Assembly (NCBI GenBank): GCA_900315565.1
Contig: OMZS01000023.1
Location: forward strand, 1-58,258
DNA length: 58,258 nucleotides
DNA from: an uncultured Prevotellaceae bacterium
GTDB lineage: Bacteria > Bacteroidota > Bacteroidia > Bacteroidales > Bacteroidaceae
Direction: 5' to 3'
The notes under the pieces were generated by a model that was not told the origin of the DNA, searched no databases, and saw only the letters and a list, made by a program, of their open reading frames with translations. A program made the position numbers and the translations under genes. This document shows, one piece after another, positions 8,533 through 19,858 of the stretch (position 1 is its first letter; each line of letters opens with the position of its first letter).

Positions 8533-9774
8533 GTGAAACGTTTTAAAAGCATTCTGAAGATAGTTTTTTGCTGTTTGCCACTCGTTTTAGGCGGCAAAAC
8601 AACAGCGGCAGCCCAATCTGCCCCCTGGAGATTATCACCCACCGACATGACCGATGCCCAGCTCGACAGCGTGCGCATCAGCCTTCTCACCTGCTCACCC
8701 CACGACGAAATCTACAGCCTCTACGGCCATACGGCCATCCGCCTGGAGAACCCGGCCTACGGCGTGGATGCCGCCATCAACTACGGCATGTTCAGTTTCA
8801 GTAAGCCGTTTTTCGTGGCCAGGTTCGTGTTCGGGCTCACCGACTACGAAATGGGAGTGGTGCCCTTTGCCTATTTCTGCGAGGAATACCGCAGCTATGG
8901 AAGCAAAGTCACCCAGCAGGTTATCAACCTGAAAAACAGTCAGAAACGCCGCATCATTCAAGCGTTGGAGCAAAACTACCAACCCGAGAACCGCGTGTAT
9001 CGTTACAACTATTTCTACGACAACTGCACCACCCGGGCGCGCGACATGATTCTCCAGAACCTGCAAGACGATTCTACCCACGTCATTGGCAAAAGCCACA
9101 CCGAGCCCCTCACCTACCGCGACATGGTTCACGCCTGCACCCAGCACCATCCGTGGGCGCGGTTCGGCAACGACATGCTGCTGGGACTCATGGCCGACCG
9201 GCTCACCACCAACGAGCAGCAGCAGTTTCTGCCCGCCAACCTCATGGGCGACTTCGACGAGATGCTCATTTCCGACAACCGCACCTACGAAGCCCCGCTC
9301 GTGCTCGACAAACTCACCGTTGTGCCCGAGGGACAGCAGTTCTCCGAGGGCGGTTTCCCGCTTTCGCCCACCGCCTGTGCCCTCATTCTGCTGGCCGTCA
9401 CTCTGCTTGTGGTGGCCTACGAATGGCTGGCTGCCGACAATGTGTGCTGGATATTCGACGCTGTGCTGATGGTGCTGAGCGGACTGGCAGGATGCCTGCT
9501 GTTTCTCATGCTATTCTCTCAGCATCCCACGGTGCGCCTCAATCTGCAGATGCTCGTGCTCAACCCCTTGCCTTTGTTCTTCCTCTGGCGAGCCGTGAAG
9601 CGTGCCCGCCGAGGACAGCGCGACCCGTGGTGGATGCTTTGGGGCGCACTCATCGTGCTGTTTTTCGTCGGGGCTTTCCTTCAGCGCTACGCCGAAGGCA
9701 TGATGATTCTGGCATCCTGTTTGCTCATACGGTGTGTAGTCAACACCGTGGCGACGAGGAAATCGAAAGCCTGA
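8533..9774 (+). CDS. DUF4105 (Lnb N-terminal domain) membrane protein
   Basis: From the GTG at 8533 the product is 413 residues with a clean signal peptide (KRFKSILKIVFCCLPLVLGG, cut near AAAQ); an in-frame ATG at 8506 overlaps a likely -7 box. The periplasmic domain has the DUF4105 hallmarks: LLTCSPHDEIYSLYGHTAIR, with a conserved Cys/His context, INYGMFSF, and YRYNYFYDNCTTRARD. The C-terminal third has about five hydrophobic segments. DUF4105 is now listed as the N-terminal domain of Lnb-type lipoprotein N-acyltransferases, so a role in lipoprotein maturation is a reasonable guess, not proved here. It is transcribed divergently from the envelope cluster. Confidence 0.8.
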   Translation: MKRFKSILKIVFCCLPLVLGGKTTAAAQSAPWRLSPTDMTDAQLDSVRISLLTCSPHDEIYSLYGHTAIRLENPAYGVDAAINYGMFSFSKPFFVARFVFGLTDYEMGVVPFAYFCEEYRSYGSKVTQQVINLKNSQKRRIIQALEQNYQPENRVYRYNYFYDNCTTRARDMILQNLQDDSTHVIGKSHTEPLTYRDMVHACTQHHPWARFGNDMLLGLMADRLTTNEQQQFLPANLMGDFDEMLISDNRTYEAPLVLDKLTVVPEGQQFSEGGFPLSPTACALILLAVTLLVVAYEWLAADNVCWIFDAVLMVLSGLAGCLLFLMLFSQHPTVRLNLQMLVLNPLPLFFLWRAVKRARRGQRDPWWMLWGALIVLFFVGAFLQRYAEGMMILASCLLIRCVVNTVATRKSKA

Positions 9775-9862
9775 AAACTAATCCACGGTAACAGACGAAA
9801 ATTTTGTAGAGAATTTTTGCGCCGCACCTTAAAATAAAAAGACATCTTTGCACATGGCAATA

Positions 9863-9880
9863 TTATCTCACGACGAAAGG
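9863..9880. repeat. Single copy of the TCGTGAG repeat family
   Basis: ATTATCTCACGACGAAAG matches, in inverse orientation, the CGTCGTGAGATAAT units of the clusters at 21787-21953 and 36437-36580. A TCTAG-containing stretch follows nearby, as in those clusters. Confidence 0.5.
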
Positions 9881-9948
9881 TTGTATTTTTCTAGCCTGAA
9901 TTTTTCACTTCGTTCAAGGCACTCTTCACACCTTCCGATGCGCCAGCC

Positions 9949-10077
9949 GCTCCCCGCCCCTGTAGGGGAGGGGTGGCCGCAGGCCGGGGTGGGGTCAGTA
10001 ATATTTTTCGTAAAATTGGAATATTACAGACATTACAGACCCCACCCCTTACCCCTCCCCTTGAAGGGAGGGGAGCT
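9949..10077. repeat. GC-rich imperfect inverted repeat in the 9775-10202 gap
   Basis: The left arm (about 9949-9995) ends GGGGTGGGGTC and the right arm (10038-10077) begins GACCCCACCCC; both carry internal AGGGGAGGGG palindromes. The 42-bp centre has a further small stem (TAATATT/AATATTA). It looks like a REP- or MITE-like hairpin. Apart from this, the TCGTGAG copy and the tandem repeats, the 430-bp gap holds no supported gene. Confidence 0.7.
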
Positions 10078-10140
10078 GCTTCCGCTTTGTGTTACAATGA
10101 AAGTTCCTTCTGCGCACCGAACAATCCATGATATGAGAGC

Positions 10141-10200
10141 TAACTCCCGATAACTCCCAATAACTTCCAATAACTTCCAATAACTCCCGATAACTCCCAA
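10141..10200 (+). repeat. Six 10-bp tandem repeats upstream of the PafA-like gene
   Basis: Six perfect-length units of consensus TAACTYCCRA end 2 bp before the ATG at 10203. The core TAACTCCC is shared, in the same orientation relative to the gene, with the array upstream of comEC. The repeat sits where the ribosome would bind, so it probably forms part of the 5' leader. Confidence 0.9.
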
Positions 10201-10202
10201 TC

Positions 10203-11705
10203 ATGAAACATAAAACCATCACGGCGACGATTCTGGCGGCCATGGCCGTCATCACGGCACAGGCACAAACATTGCAGCCGGCGCCCAGGCTTGTGGTCAA
10301 CATTACCATCGACCAGCTTCGCACCGATTTCATCGACCTTTTCTCGCCGTTCTTCGGCAGCGACGGCTTCAAGCGCCTGCTCAGTCAGGGCACCGTGTTT
10401 AGCGACGCCTCCTACCCCTTTGCCCCCATCGACCGCGCCTCGGCCATGGCCACCATCAACACCGGCACCACGCCCTACTACCACGGCATTGTGGGCGCCC
10501 AGTGGCTCGACAAGAGTTCGTTGCAAAAGGTGGGCTGCGTAGAAGACAAAAAGTACCCCGGCGTATATACCGTAGATTACACCTCGCCCCACAACATCCT
10601 CACATCTACCCTCGGCGACGAGCTGAAAATGGCCACCAACGGAGCCGCCATCGTCTATAGCATAGCCCCGTTCAAGGATGCTGCCATTCTGTCGGCTGGC
10701 CATGCTGCCGACGGCGCCGTATGGATCGACGATTCCAACGGCAACTGGTGCAGCTCCACTTATTTCTTCAAGTCGGCCCCCAAGTGGTTTTCGGCAGTCA
10801 ACACGCTCAACAAAATACAACTGCCATCCAAAGGCATAAAACTCACCGACAAAACATTTTCGGGCAGTCAGAAGTACCGAAACTTTAAGGTGAGCAGCCA
10901 TGTCAATGCAGCCATCACCGACATCGCCCTGCAATGCGTCAGCGGCAATGCCATGGGTGCCGACAACACCACCGACTTGCTCTCTGTTACCTATTATGCC
11001 GGAGCTCCTACCGAGCAGACAAAAAGTCAGTCCGAGCTGCAGGAAACCTACTACAAGCTCGACAAAGACCTCGCCCGGCTCCTGAGCAGCATAGAGAGCA
11101 GCGTGGGCAAACAGAACGTGCTGTTCGTGGTCACCAGCACGGGATATTTCAACGAGGACAACAGTTCCTACGACCAGTACCGCATTCCCACGGGCATCTT
11201 CTACATCAACCGCACCGCCAACCTGCTCAACATCTATCTCGGAGCCATCTTCGGGCAGGGCCGCTACGTGGAGGGCTATTTCCGCAACCAGATCTATCTG
11301 AACCACAAGCTGCTGGAGCAGCGGCGCATCTCTTTCAACGACGTGCTCGGCCGATGCAAGGAGTTTCTCATCGAGAGTGCCGGCGTGCGCGACGTGTTCA
11401 CCAGCGAGCGGCTCACCACCTCGGGCAACCCCGGCATTGAGCGCATTCGCAACGGCTACAACACCAACTGCTGCGGCGACATTCTCATCGAGGTGGCCCC
11501 CGGATGGACCATCCAGAACGAGGACACGCAGGACACCTTCCAGCAGCGTGCCAGCCTCATTCCCTTCCCCGTCATCATTTACGGAGCCAACACTCCGGCG
11601 CAGCGCGTGGAGACGCCCGTCACGGCTGACCGCATCGCGCCAACCATTGCCAAAGCCATACGCATCAGGGCTCCCAACGCTTGTTCCGCCACGGCGCTGA
11701 AGTAA
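10203..11705 (+). CDS. PafA-type alkaline phosphatase/phosphodiesterase homologue, probably catalytically dead
   Basis: A 500-residue secreted protein (signal peptide MKHKTITATILAAMAVITAQA). The family fold is clear: RLVVNITIDQLRTDFI carries the first metal-ligand Asp, then GFKRLLSQGTVFSDASYPF and INTGTTPYYHGIVGAQWLD. Yet the nucleophile segment, normally a Thr before PGHA, reads DRASAMATINTG; the usual D-x-x-GH ligand motif reads YYAGAPTEQT; and the DHG motif of strand LVFLTADHG reads VVTSTGYFN. Three sets of metal or nucleophile residues are therefore missing while the scaffold remains. I infer a pseudoenzyme with a binding or regulatory role. It lies just upstream of secA on the same strand, but a 320-bp gap with its own promoter separates them. 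Confidence 0.8.
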   Translation: MKHKTITATILAAMAVITAQAQTLQPAPRLVVNITIDQLRTDFIDLFSPFFGSDGFKRLLSQGTVFSDASYPFAPIDRASAMATINTGTTPYYHGIVGAQWLDKSSLQKVGCVEDKKYPGVYTVDYTSPHNILTSTLGDELKMATNGAAIVYSIAPFKDAAILSAGHAADGAVWIDDSNGNWCSSTYFFKSAPKWFSAVNTLNKIQLPSKGIKLTDKTFSGSQKYRNFKVSSHVNAAITDIALQCVSGNAMGADNTTDLLSVTYYAGAPTEQTKSQSELQETYYKLDKDLARLLSSIESSVGKQNVLFVVTSTGYFNEDNSSYDQYRIPTGIFYINRTANLLNIYLGAIFGQGRYVEGYFRNQIYLNHKLLEQRRISFNDVLGRCKEFLIESAGVRDVFTSERLTTSGNPGIERIRNGYNTNCCGDILIEVAPGWTIQNEDTQDTFQQRASLIPFPVIIYGANTPAQRVETPVTADRIAPTIAKAIRIRAPNACSATALK

Positions 11706-11794
11706 GCATGGCGGACACCGCAAGGACAGATTTGCATCAAAAAACACATTCTTTTGGTGTAAATCTGTTATTTTCTGTGTTTTCGACTGCGACA

Positions 11795-11974
11795 TACCAA
11801 ATTTAATTCGTAACTTTGGCTCCGCCGAAGTTACTGGCACTCGGAAATGAAAAGAAAAACAAGTTTTCATTTTGCATTTCACTCGTTTTTGTGTAACTTT
11901 AGATAAGTTACTGCATCTCGGCATAAAAAAAGAACAATTTCTTTTTGTTCTGCACTCGATTTTTCGTAACTTTG
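11795..11974 (+). repeat. Repeat-rich leader upstream of secA
   Basis: Degenerate modules recur three times: a GTAACTTT segment, a GTTACT mirror copy and a CACTCG or ATCTCGG tag, separated by A/T-rich stems such as AGAACAATTTCTTTTTGTTCT. One clear stem is GTAACTTTGGC-TCC-GCCGAAGTTAC. The last module supplies the secA -7 box. Similar arrays are, from memory, common before Bacteroidetes genes. No gene is seen in 11706-12026. Confidence 0.55.
11944..11974 (+). promoter_or_regulatory. secA promoter
   Basis: A -33 TTTG (11944-11947), 19-bp spacer and -7 TAACTTTG (11967-11974) give a complete Bacteroidetes promoter, with a 5' leader of about 45 nt before the secA ATG. Confidence 0.65.
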
Positions 11975-12026
11975 CACGGATTTTCAGAAAGAACAAAATT
12001 AAGAACGAAAAAACAATAAAAGAAAA

Positions 12027-15516
<3,490 letters not shown>

Positions 15517-15518
<2 letters not shown>

Positions 15519-15656
15519 TTGACAATTGATAATTGATAATTGACAATTGATAATTGATAATTGACAATTGATAATTGACAATTGATAATTGACAATTGAG
15601 AATTGAGAATTGATAATTGACAATTGAGAATTGATAATTAACAATTTAGAATTGAC
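15517..15656 (+). repeat. Twenty 7-bp tandem repeats between secA and the ABC ATPase gene
   Basis: Twenty consecutive heptamers with consensus AATTGAN (AATTGAC, AATTGAT, AATTGAG) begin inside the secA stop codon and end 11 bp before the ATG at 15667. Each heptamer is close to self-complementary with its neighbours, so the stretch can form many alternative hairpins. Confidence 0.95.
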
Positions 15657-15666
15657 AGAATCGACC

Positions 15667-16377
15667 ATGATACAAATATCTAATCTGAAAAAAGTGTTCG
15701 GCGAGCACACCGCTGTTGATATCGACAGCTTCACCATCAACGATGGCGACATGCTCGGACTTGTCGGAAACAATGGAGCTGGAAAGACCACTCTCTTCCG
15801 TCTGATTCTCGACTTGCTGAAAGCCGACAACGGCCATGTGGAACTCACGTTTTCCGACTTGGCTGTCAATCCGGCCGAGAGCGAAGAATGGAAACAGCAC
15901 ACGGGCGCCTACATCGACGAGGGATTTCTCATCGATTTCCTCACGCCCGAGGAGTATTTCTATTTCATCGGAAAAGTTAGCGGCATCAGCAAAGAGGAAG
16001 TAGATGCGCGCGTGAACGTGTTCGAACATTTCATGAACGGCGAAGTGCTGGGACAGAAGAAGCTCATTCGCGACTTGTCGGCCGGCAACAAGCAGAAGGT
16101 GGGCATCATTGCCGCCATGCTCAACCGTCCGCAGCTGATTATTCTCGATGAGCCTTTCAATTTCCTCGACCCCACCAGCCAGAATGTGCTCAAGCGGTTG
16201 CTCACCGAATACCACGACGAGACCAAGGCCACTATCCTCATCAGCAGCCACAACCTGGCTCACACCATCGACATCTCGCCACGCATTGCCCTGCTGGAAC
16301 ACGGACACATCATCCGCGACCTGGAGAACCACGAGCGCAGCGCCGAGAAGGAACTCGAGGAATACTTCAACTCCTAA
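15667..16377 (+). CDS. ABC transporter ATP-binding protein
   Basis: A 236-residue single ABC ATPase. Walker A is GLVGNNGAGKTTLFR (residues about 34-48), the signature LSAGNKQKVGI, Walker B LIILDEPFNFLDP, and the switch His lies in ISSHNLAHT. The start MIQISNLKK is preferred because the upstream frame lies in the AATTGAN repeats. Such ATPases normally pair with a membrane permease encoded next to them (a DUF5687-type partner is common in Bacteroidetes), but the next gene is aat on the opposite strand and the previous gene is secA, so this one appears orphaned. Substrate and direction of transport cannot be deduced. Confidence 0.88.
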   Translation: MIQISNLKKVFGEHTAVDIDSFTINDGDMLGLVGNNGAGKTTLFRLILDLLKADNGHVELTFSDLAVNPAESEEWKQHTGAYIDEGFLIDFLTPEEYFYFIGKVSGISKEEVDARVNVFEHFMNGEVLGQKKLIRDLSAGNKQKVGIIAAMLNRPQLIILDEPFNFLDPTSQNVLKRLLTEYHDETKATILISSHNLAHTIDISPRIALLEHGHIIRDLENHERSAEKELEEYFNS

Positions 16378-16427
16378 AGGTTCTGTAAAAAACGGCCGAA
16401 GACTCTGAAGAACAGAGCAACAAATAG

Positions 16428-16492
16428 ACTTCGCACTTTACAACTTCATGGCATTCGCGGATGCTGCAAGCTGTAAAGTGCGAAGTTTTTTG
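16428..16492 (+). terminator. Intrinsic terminator after the ABC ATPase gene
   Basis: A perfect 15-bp stem, ACTTCGCACTTTACA (16428-16442) against TGTAAAGTGCGAAGT (16472-16486), is followed by a T-run. It lies 50 bp past the stop at 16377 and before the convergent aat gene. Confidence 0.85.
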
Positions 16493-16521
16493 TGTGAGTT
16501 CTCCGTTGTTCTCGCTCGGAA

Positions 16522-17172
16522 TCATCTGATTCCCTCGTCGAGAATCTTCATATACTCATCGTACGAGATAAACCGGCCACCCATGCTGCGGAGATGGGGT
16601 GTTTCCAACTGGCAGTCAATCAACAGTCCGCCATGCTGGCTGAACAGACGCGCCAAGGCGATGAGCGCCAGTTTGCTTCCGCTGGGCACTAGCGAGAACA
16701 TGCTCTCGCCAAAAAAGCAACGCCCCAAGGTAACGCCGTAAAGACCACCCACAAGCTCGTCGCCCTGCCACACTTCCACGCTGGCAGCAAAATTCTGCTC
16801 GTGAAGACGCTTGTAGGCGGCAATCATATCCGGTCCGAGCCACGCTCCCTCTTCACCCAGGCGCAGACGGCTGCATTGGGCGATGACGGCATCGAAATGG
16901 GTGTTGAAAGTAATCTCGTAGAGCCTTTTGCGCATCAGGGTGCGCATGCTGTGGGAAACATGTATTTCATCAGGAAAAATCACGAACCGCTCATGAGGGC
17001 AGTACCAGTGAATGTTGTCACAGTCGCGAAAAGAATACCATGGGAAAATGCCATGGCTATAAGCCAGCAGCAAACGATTTACCGACAGATCGCCGCCGAT
17101 GGCCAGCAAACCGTCGGGCTCGGCCAAGCGCGGGTCGGGAAAGCTGATGCTATCGTCTAATCTGAAGACCAT
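16522..17172 (-). CDS. aat: Leucyl/phenylalanyl-tRNA--protein transferase (Aat)
   Basis: A 216-residue enzyme that transfers Leu or Phe from aminoacyl-tRNA to proteins with N-terminal Arg or Lys, making a primary N-degron. Family signatures are present in order: FPDPRLAEPDGLLAIGGDLS, LLLAYSHGIFPWY, WYCPHERFVIFP, GAWLGPDMIAAYKRLH, SVEVWQGDELVGGLYGVTLG and FFGESMFS, ending LIDCQLETPHLRSMGG. Length is normal. The start lies 23 bp inside the 3' end of clpA, so the two are probably co-transcribed and coupled. With clpA and clpS this makes the delivery arm of the Leu/N-degron pathway. Confidence 0.96.
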   Translation of the reverse strand: MVFRLDDSISFPDPRLAEPDGLLAIGGDLSVNRLLLAYSHGIFPWYSFRDCDNIHWYCPHERFVIFPDEIHVSHSMRTLMRKRLYEITFNTHFDAVIAQCSRLRLGEEGAWLGPDMIAAYKRLHEQNFAASVEVWQGDELVGGLYGVTLGRCFFGESMFSLVPSGSKLALIALARLFSQHGGLLIDCQLETPHLRSMGGRFISYDEYMKILDEGIR

Positions 17173-19447
17173 TGTCGAAACAAACCGTTATCTCACCCCC
17201 GTTTTTGAGTTGTCCAAACAAGATTTCGCGCATCAGCAACGGCTTCAGCTCGCTGCTGATGACACGGTCCATTTCGCGGGCTCCGTACTCGCGGGTGAAT
17301 CCCTTGTCGAGCAAGTAGGCAAAGGCTTCGTCGGTGAGCGTCATGCTCACGTTCTTGGCCGTCAGCTTGGCCTGCAGTTCGCGCAGTTTCTTCTTCAGAA
17401 TGAGCGTTGCCATGGTGCGGTCCATATCGTTGAACACCACGGTGCCACTAAGTCGGTTTCTGAACTCGGGCTTGAAGGTTTTCTTGGCCTGAGCGAGCAT
17501 AGCCTCTCCCCTACTCACATGGCTGTTAAACCCAACCGAAGCCTGCGAGGCGTATTGTGCACCGGCATTCGAGGTCATGATGAGCACCACATTGCGGAAA
17601 TCGGCTTTGCGCCCCTTGTTGTCGGTAAGCCGGGCATAGTCCATCACCTGGAGCAGAATGTTGTAGATGTCGGCATGGGCTTTCTCTATCTCGTCGAGCA
17701 GAAGCACGCAGTTGGGAGTTTTGCGGATGGCGTCGGTGAGCAGTCCGCCGTCTTCGTAGCCCACATATCCGGCGGGCGAGCCGATGAGTTTGGCCACGGT
17801 GTGCTTCTCAGTGTATTCGCTCATGTCGAAGCGCACCAGTTCGATGCCCAGCTCTTGAGCCAGCACCTTGGCCACTTCGGTTTTGCCCACGCCGGTGGGG
17901 CCTACAAACAGTAGGCTGGCCAGCGGTTTGTTGTCGTCGAGCAGTCCGGCCTTGGCCATCTGCACGGCCTCCACCACCTGGCGCACGGCCTCGTCCTGAC
18001 CGTAAATCTTCGCCGTGATGCGCTCGCGCAGCGTCATGAGCCGCTGGTTGTCGTCGTCGGCATCGGCCATCGCCTCCACCTTGCACACCCGGGCCAGCAC
18101 ATCGGCAATGAGCAGCTTGTCCACAGTCTGCTTTTCGGCATCGGCCAACGGATGATTCTTGCGCCATGCTCCAGCCTCGTCGATGAGGTCGATGGCTTTG
18201 TCGGGCAGAAACCGTTCGTTCACATATTTGGCACTGGCACGAACGGCAAACTCTATGGCCTCGTCGTCGTAGCTCACCCCGTGGAACGACTCGTAGTTGG
18301 ATTTCAGTCCCTGGAGAATGGTGATGGTCTCCTCTACACTTGGCTCGGCAATATCAATCTGCTGAAAGCGGCGCACCAGTCCCTTGCTTCGCGAGAAGAA
18401 ACGGTTGAATTCATCATAAGTAGTTGAACCGATGAATTTTATTTCGCCACGCTCCAAATAAGGTTTCAGCATGTTTGAGGCATCCAAGGAGCTTTCGCCC
18501 ACCGCGCCTGTTCCAACAAGATTGTGGATTTCGTCGATGTAGATAATGGCATTGCCTTCTTCACTGGCGCCATCCATAATCTGTTTGATGCGTTTCTCGA
18601 AATCGCCGCGATACTGTGTGCCCGACACAATGCTGCTCAAGTCGAGCTGATAAACACGGCAGCCTTTGAGTTGCTCGGGCACATTACCATTGGCAATGAG
18701 CTGCACGAGCCCATACACAAGTGCGGTTTTGCCTACCCCAGGCTCGCCCACATGCAACGGATTGTTTTTCTCCTTGCGGCTCAGCACCTGAATGGTGCGC
18801 TCCAACTCGGCTTCGCGCCCTATCAGAGGATTGCGCCCTTCGACCATGTCGTTCATACAGACCACCTGTTTGTGCCAGTCGCTTTTGCTCACATTGGTTT
18901 CTTCGTCGCCAAACGCCCAAAGGTCGTCTGAGTCTTCGGCTTCATCACTATCCAAATCGTCGTTTTCATCAGCGTTTTCGGCTGTTCTGTCGCCATAGTC
19001 TTTTTTCTTCGCCTCGCACAAACTGATGAGGCACCCCAAGAACGACGCCTTGTGATTGCCAATGAGATGCATGAGCGTAGAATTGGCATACGAGTCGGTA
19101 AGCTTCAGAATGCCTTCGGTAACGTGGGTAATATCCACACTCCTGGCCGAAGAAAACTGCACCTGGCTGTTGGCTATGGCTATCACCTGCTGCAACTGCA
19201 CAGACAAGAGCATTTCCTGCTCGGAGCCTTCGGGCAGTTTCTCCTGCTGGCTCAGGAAACTGCGCAAGGGGTCGGCCAGTTCGTTGACAGGAACGCCGAA
19301 AAGTCCGAGCGCATCGCTGAAATCGGCATCCTCGGTCATGGCCAACAACAAGTGTTCGGGCATGATATACTCATGCCGGTAGTCCTGATAGAGGCTTACC
19401 ATTTGCCTGTAGATATGTTCAATGCGGGGAGAATTCTTTATTTCCAT
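17150..19447 (-). CDS. clpA: ClpA, AAA+ unfoldase of the Clp protease
   Basis: A 765-residue class I Clp ATPase. An N-terminal Clp_N repeat domain (residues 1-145, contact surface for ClpS) leads to an acidic linker (NADENDDLDSDEAEDSDD) and two AAA+ modules: D1 with Walker A GEPGVGKTALVYG near residue 235 and DEIHNLVGTGA, D2 with GPTGVGKTEVAKV near residue 515 and LLLDEIEKAH. The tripeptide VGF in ASQASVGFNSH sits where ClpA and ClpX carry the IGL/IGF loop that docks on ClpP, so ClpP binding is likely. No clpP is in the window. It lies 100 bp downstream of clpS and overlaps aat. Confidence 0.95.
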   Translation of the reverse strand: MEIKNSPRIEHIYRQMVSLYQDYRHEYIMPEHLLLAMTEDADFSDALGLFGVPVNELADPLRSFLSQQEKLPEGSEQEMLLSVQLQQVIAIANSQVQFSSARSVDITHVTEGILKLTDSYANSTLMHLIGNHKASFLGCLISLCEAKKKDYGDRTAENADENDDLDSDEAEDSDDLWAFGDEETNVSKSDWHKQVVCMNDMVEGRNPLIGREAELERTIQVLSRKEKNNPLHVGEPGVGKTALVYGLVQLIANGNVPEQLKGCRVYQLDLSSIVSGTQYRGDFEKRIKQIMDGASEEGNAIIYIDEIHNLVGTGAVGESSLDASNMLKPYLERGEIKFIGSTTYDEFNRFFSRSKGLVRRFQQIDIAEPSVEETITILQGLKSNYESFHGVSYDDEAIEFAVRASAKYVNERFLPDKAIDLIDEAGAWRKNHPLADAEKQTVDKLLIADVLARVCKVEAMADADDDNQRLMTLRERITAKIYGQDEAVRQVVEAVQMAKAGLLDDNKPLASLLFVGPTGVGKTEVAKVLAQELGIELVRFDMSEYTEKHTVAKLIGSPAGYVGYEDGGLLTDAIRKTPNCVLLLDEIEKAHADIYNILLQVMDYARLTDNKGRKADFRNVVLIMTSNAGAQYASQASVGFNSHVSRGEAMLAQAKKTFKPEFRNRLSGTVVFNDMDRTMATLILKKKLRELQAKLTAKNVSMTLTDEAFAYLLDKGFTREYGAREMDRVISSELKPLLMREILFGQLKNGGEITVCFDNGLQIRR

Positions 19448-19548
19448 GAAGGTTAGCGCGTAAACAATAGAAAAGAAGTATGAAAAAGCATGTTATCGAC
19501 AAAAATGAGAGTAGCTGGCAGCTAAGAGAAGACTACGAAGCCCCCGTT

Positions 19549-19851
19549 TCATTCGGGCTCGTAAGAGAGACGAAGCGGAAATCCGGCATCCTCGGCCATC
19601 TGCTTAGCCCGGTTGGTTTTTGTCACAGCCATGTCGTAGGTGTAAATGCCCACCACGGCCTTATCGCTATGGTGAACCTTCAACATGAGTGTCTGGGCCT
19701 CGGTCTCCGACTTATGGAAAACGGTCATAAGAATCATAACGACGAACTCCATGGTGGTGAAGTCGTCGTTATGAATAAATACTTTGAAAAGCCTCGGCTC
19801 GCGCAGGTCTGTGCGCTGCCGTTCTTTAACGGAAGTCTGCTCCTGGGCCAT
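19549..19851 (-). CDS. clpS: ClpS, N-degron adaptor of ClpAP
   Basis: A 100-residue adaptor. The substrate-binding elements known from E. coli ClpS are visible: NDD-F-T with the following Met (FIHNDDFTTMEFVVMIL) and the His of MLKVHHSDKAVVG, so recognition of bulky hydrophobic N-termini (Leu, Phe, Tyr, Trp) is expected. The N-terminal tail (MAQEQTSVKERQRTDLREP) is the flexible part that engages ClpA. It is transcribed ahead of clpA and lies 4 bp downstream of the small secreted-protein gene. Confidence 0.95.
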   Translation of the reverse strand: MAQEQTSVKERQRTDLREPRLFKVFIHNDDFTTMEFVVMILMTVFHKSETEAQTLMLKVHHSDKAVVGIYTYDMAVTKTNRAKQMAEDAGFPLRLSYEPE

Positions 19852-19858
19852 TACCTTA

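Noticed and set aside
9848-10153. Open frame of 101 codons through the GC-rich hairpin
   Set aside because: The frame consists of repeat sequence; the -7-like CATCTTTG before it lacks the TA.
10140-11996. 618-codon minus-strand open frame opposite the PafA-like gene
   Set aside because: Shadow of a protein with clear family motifs; the frame runs through intergenic repeats.
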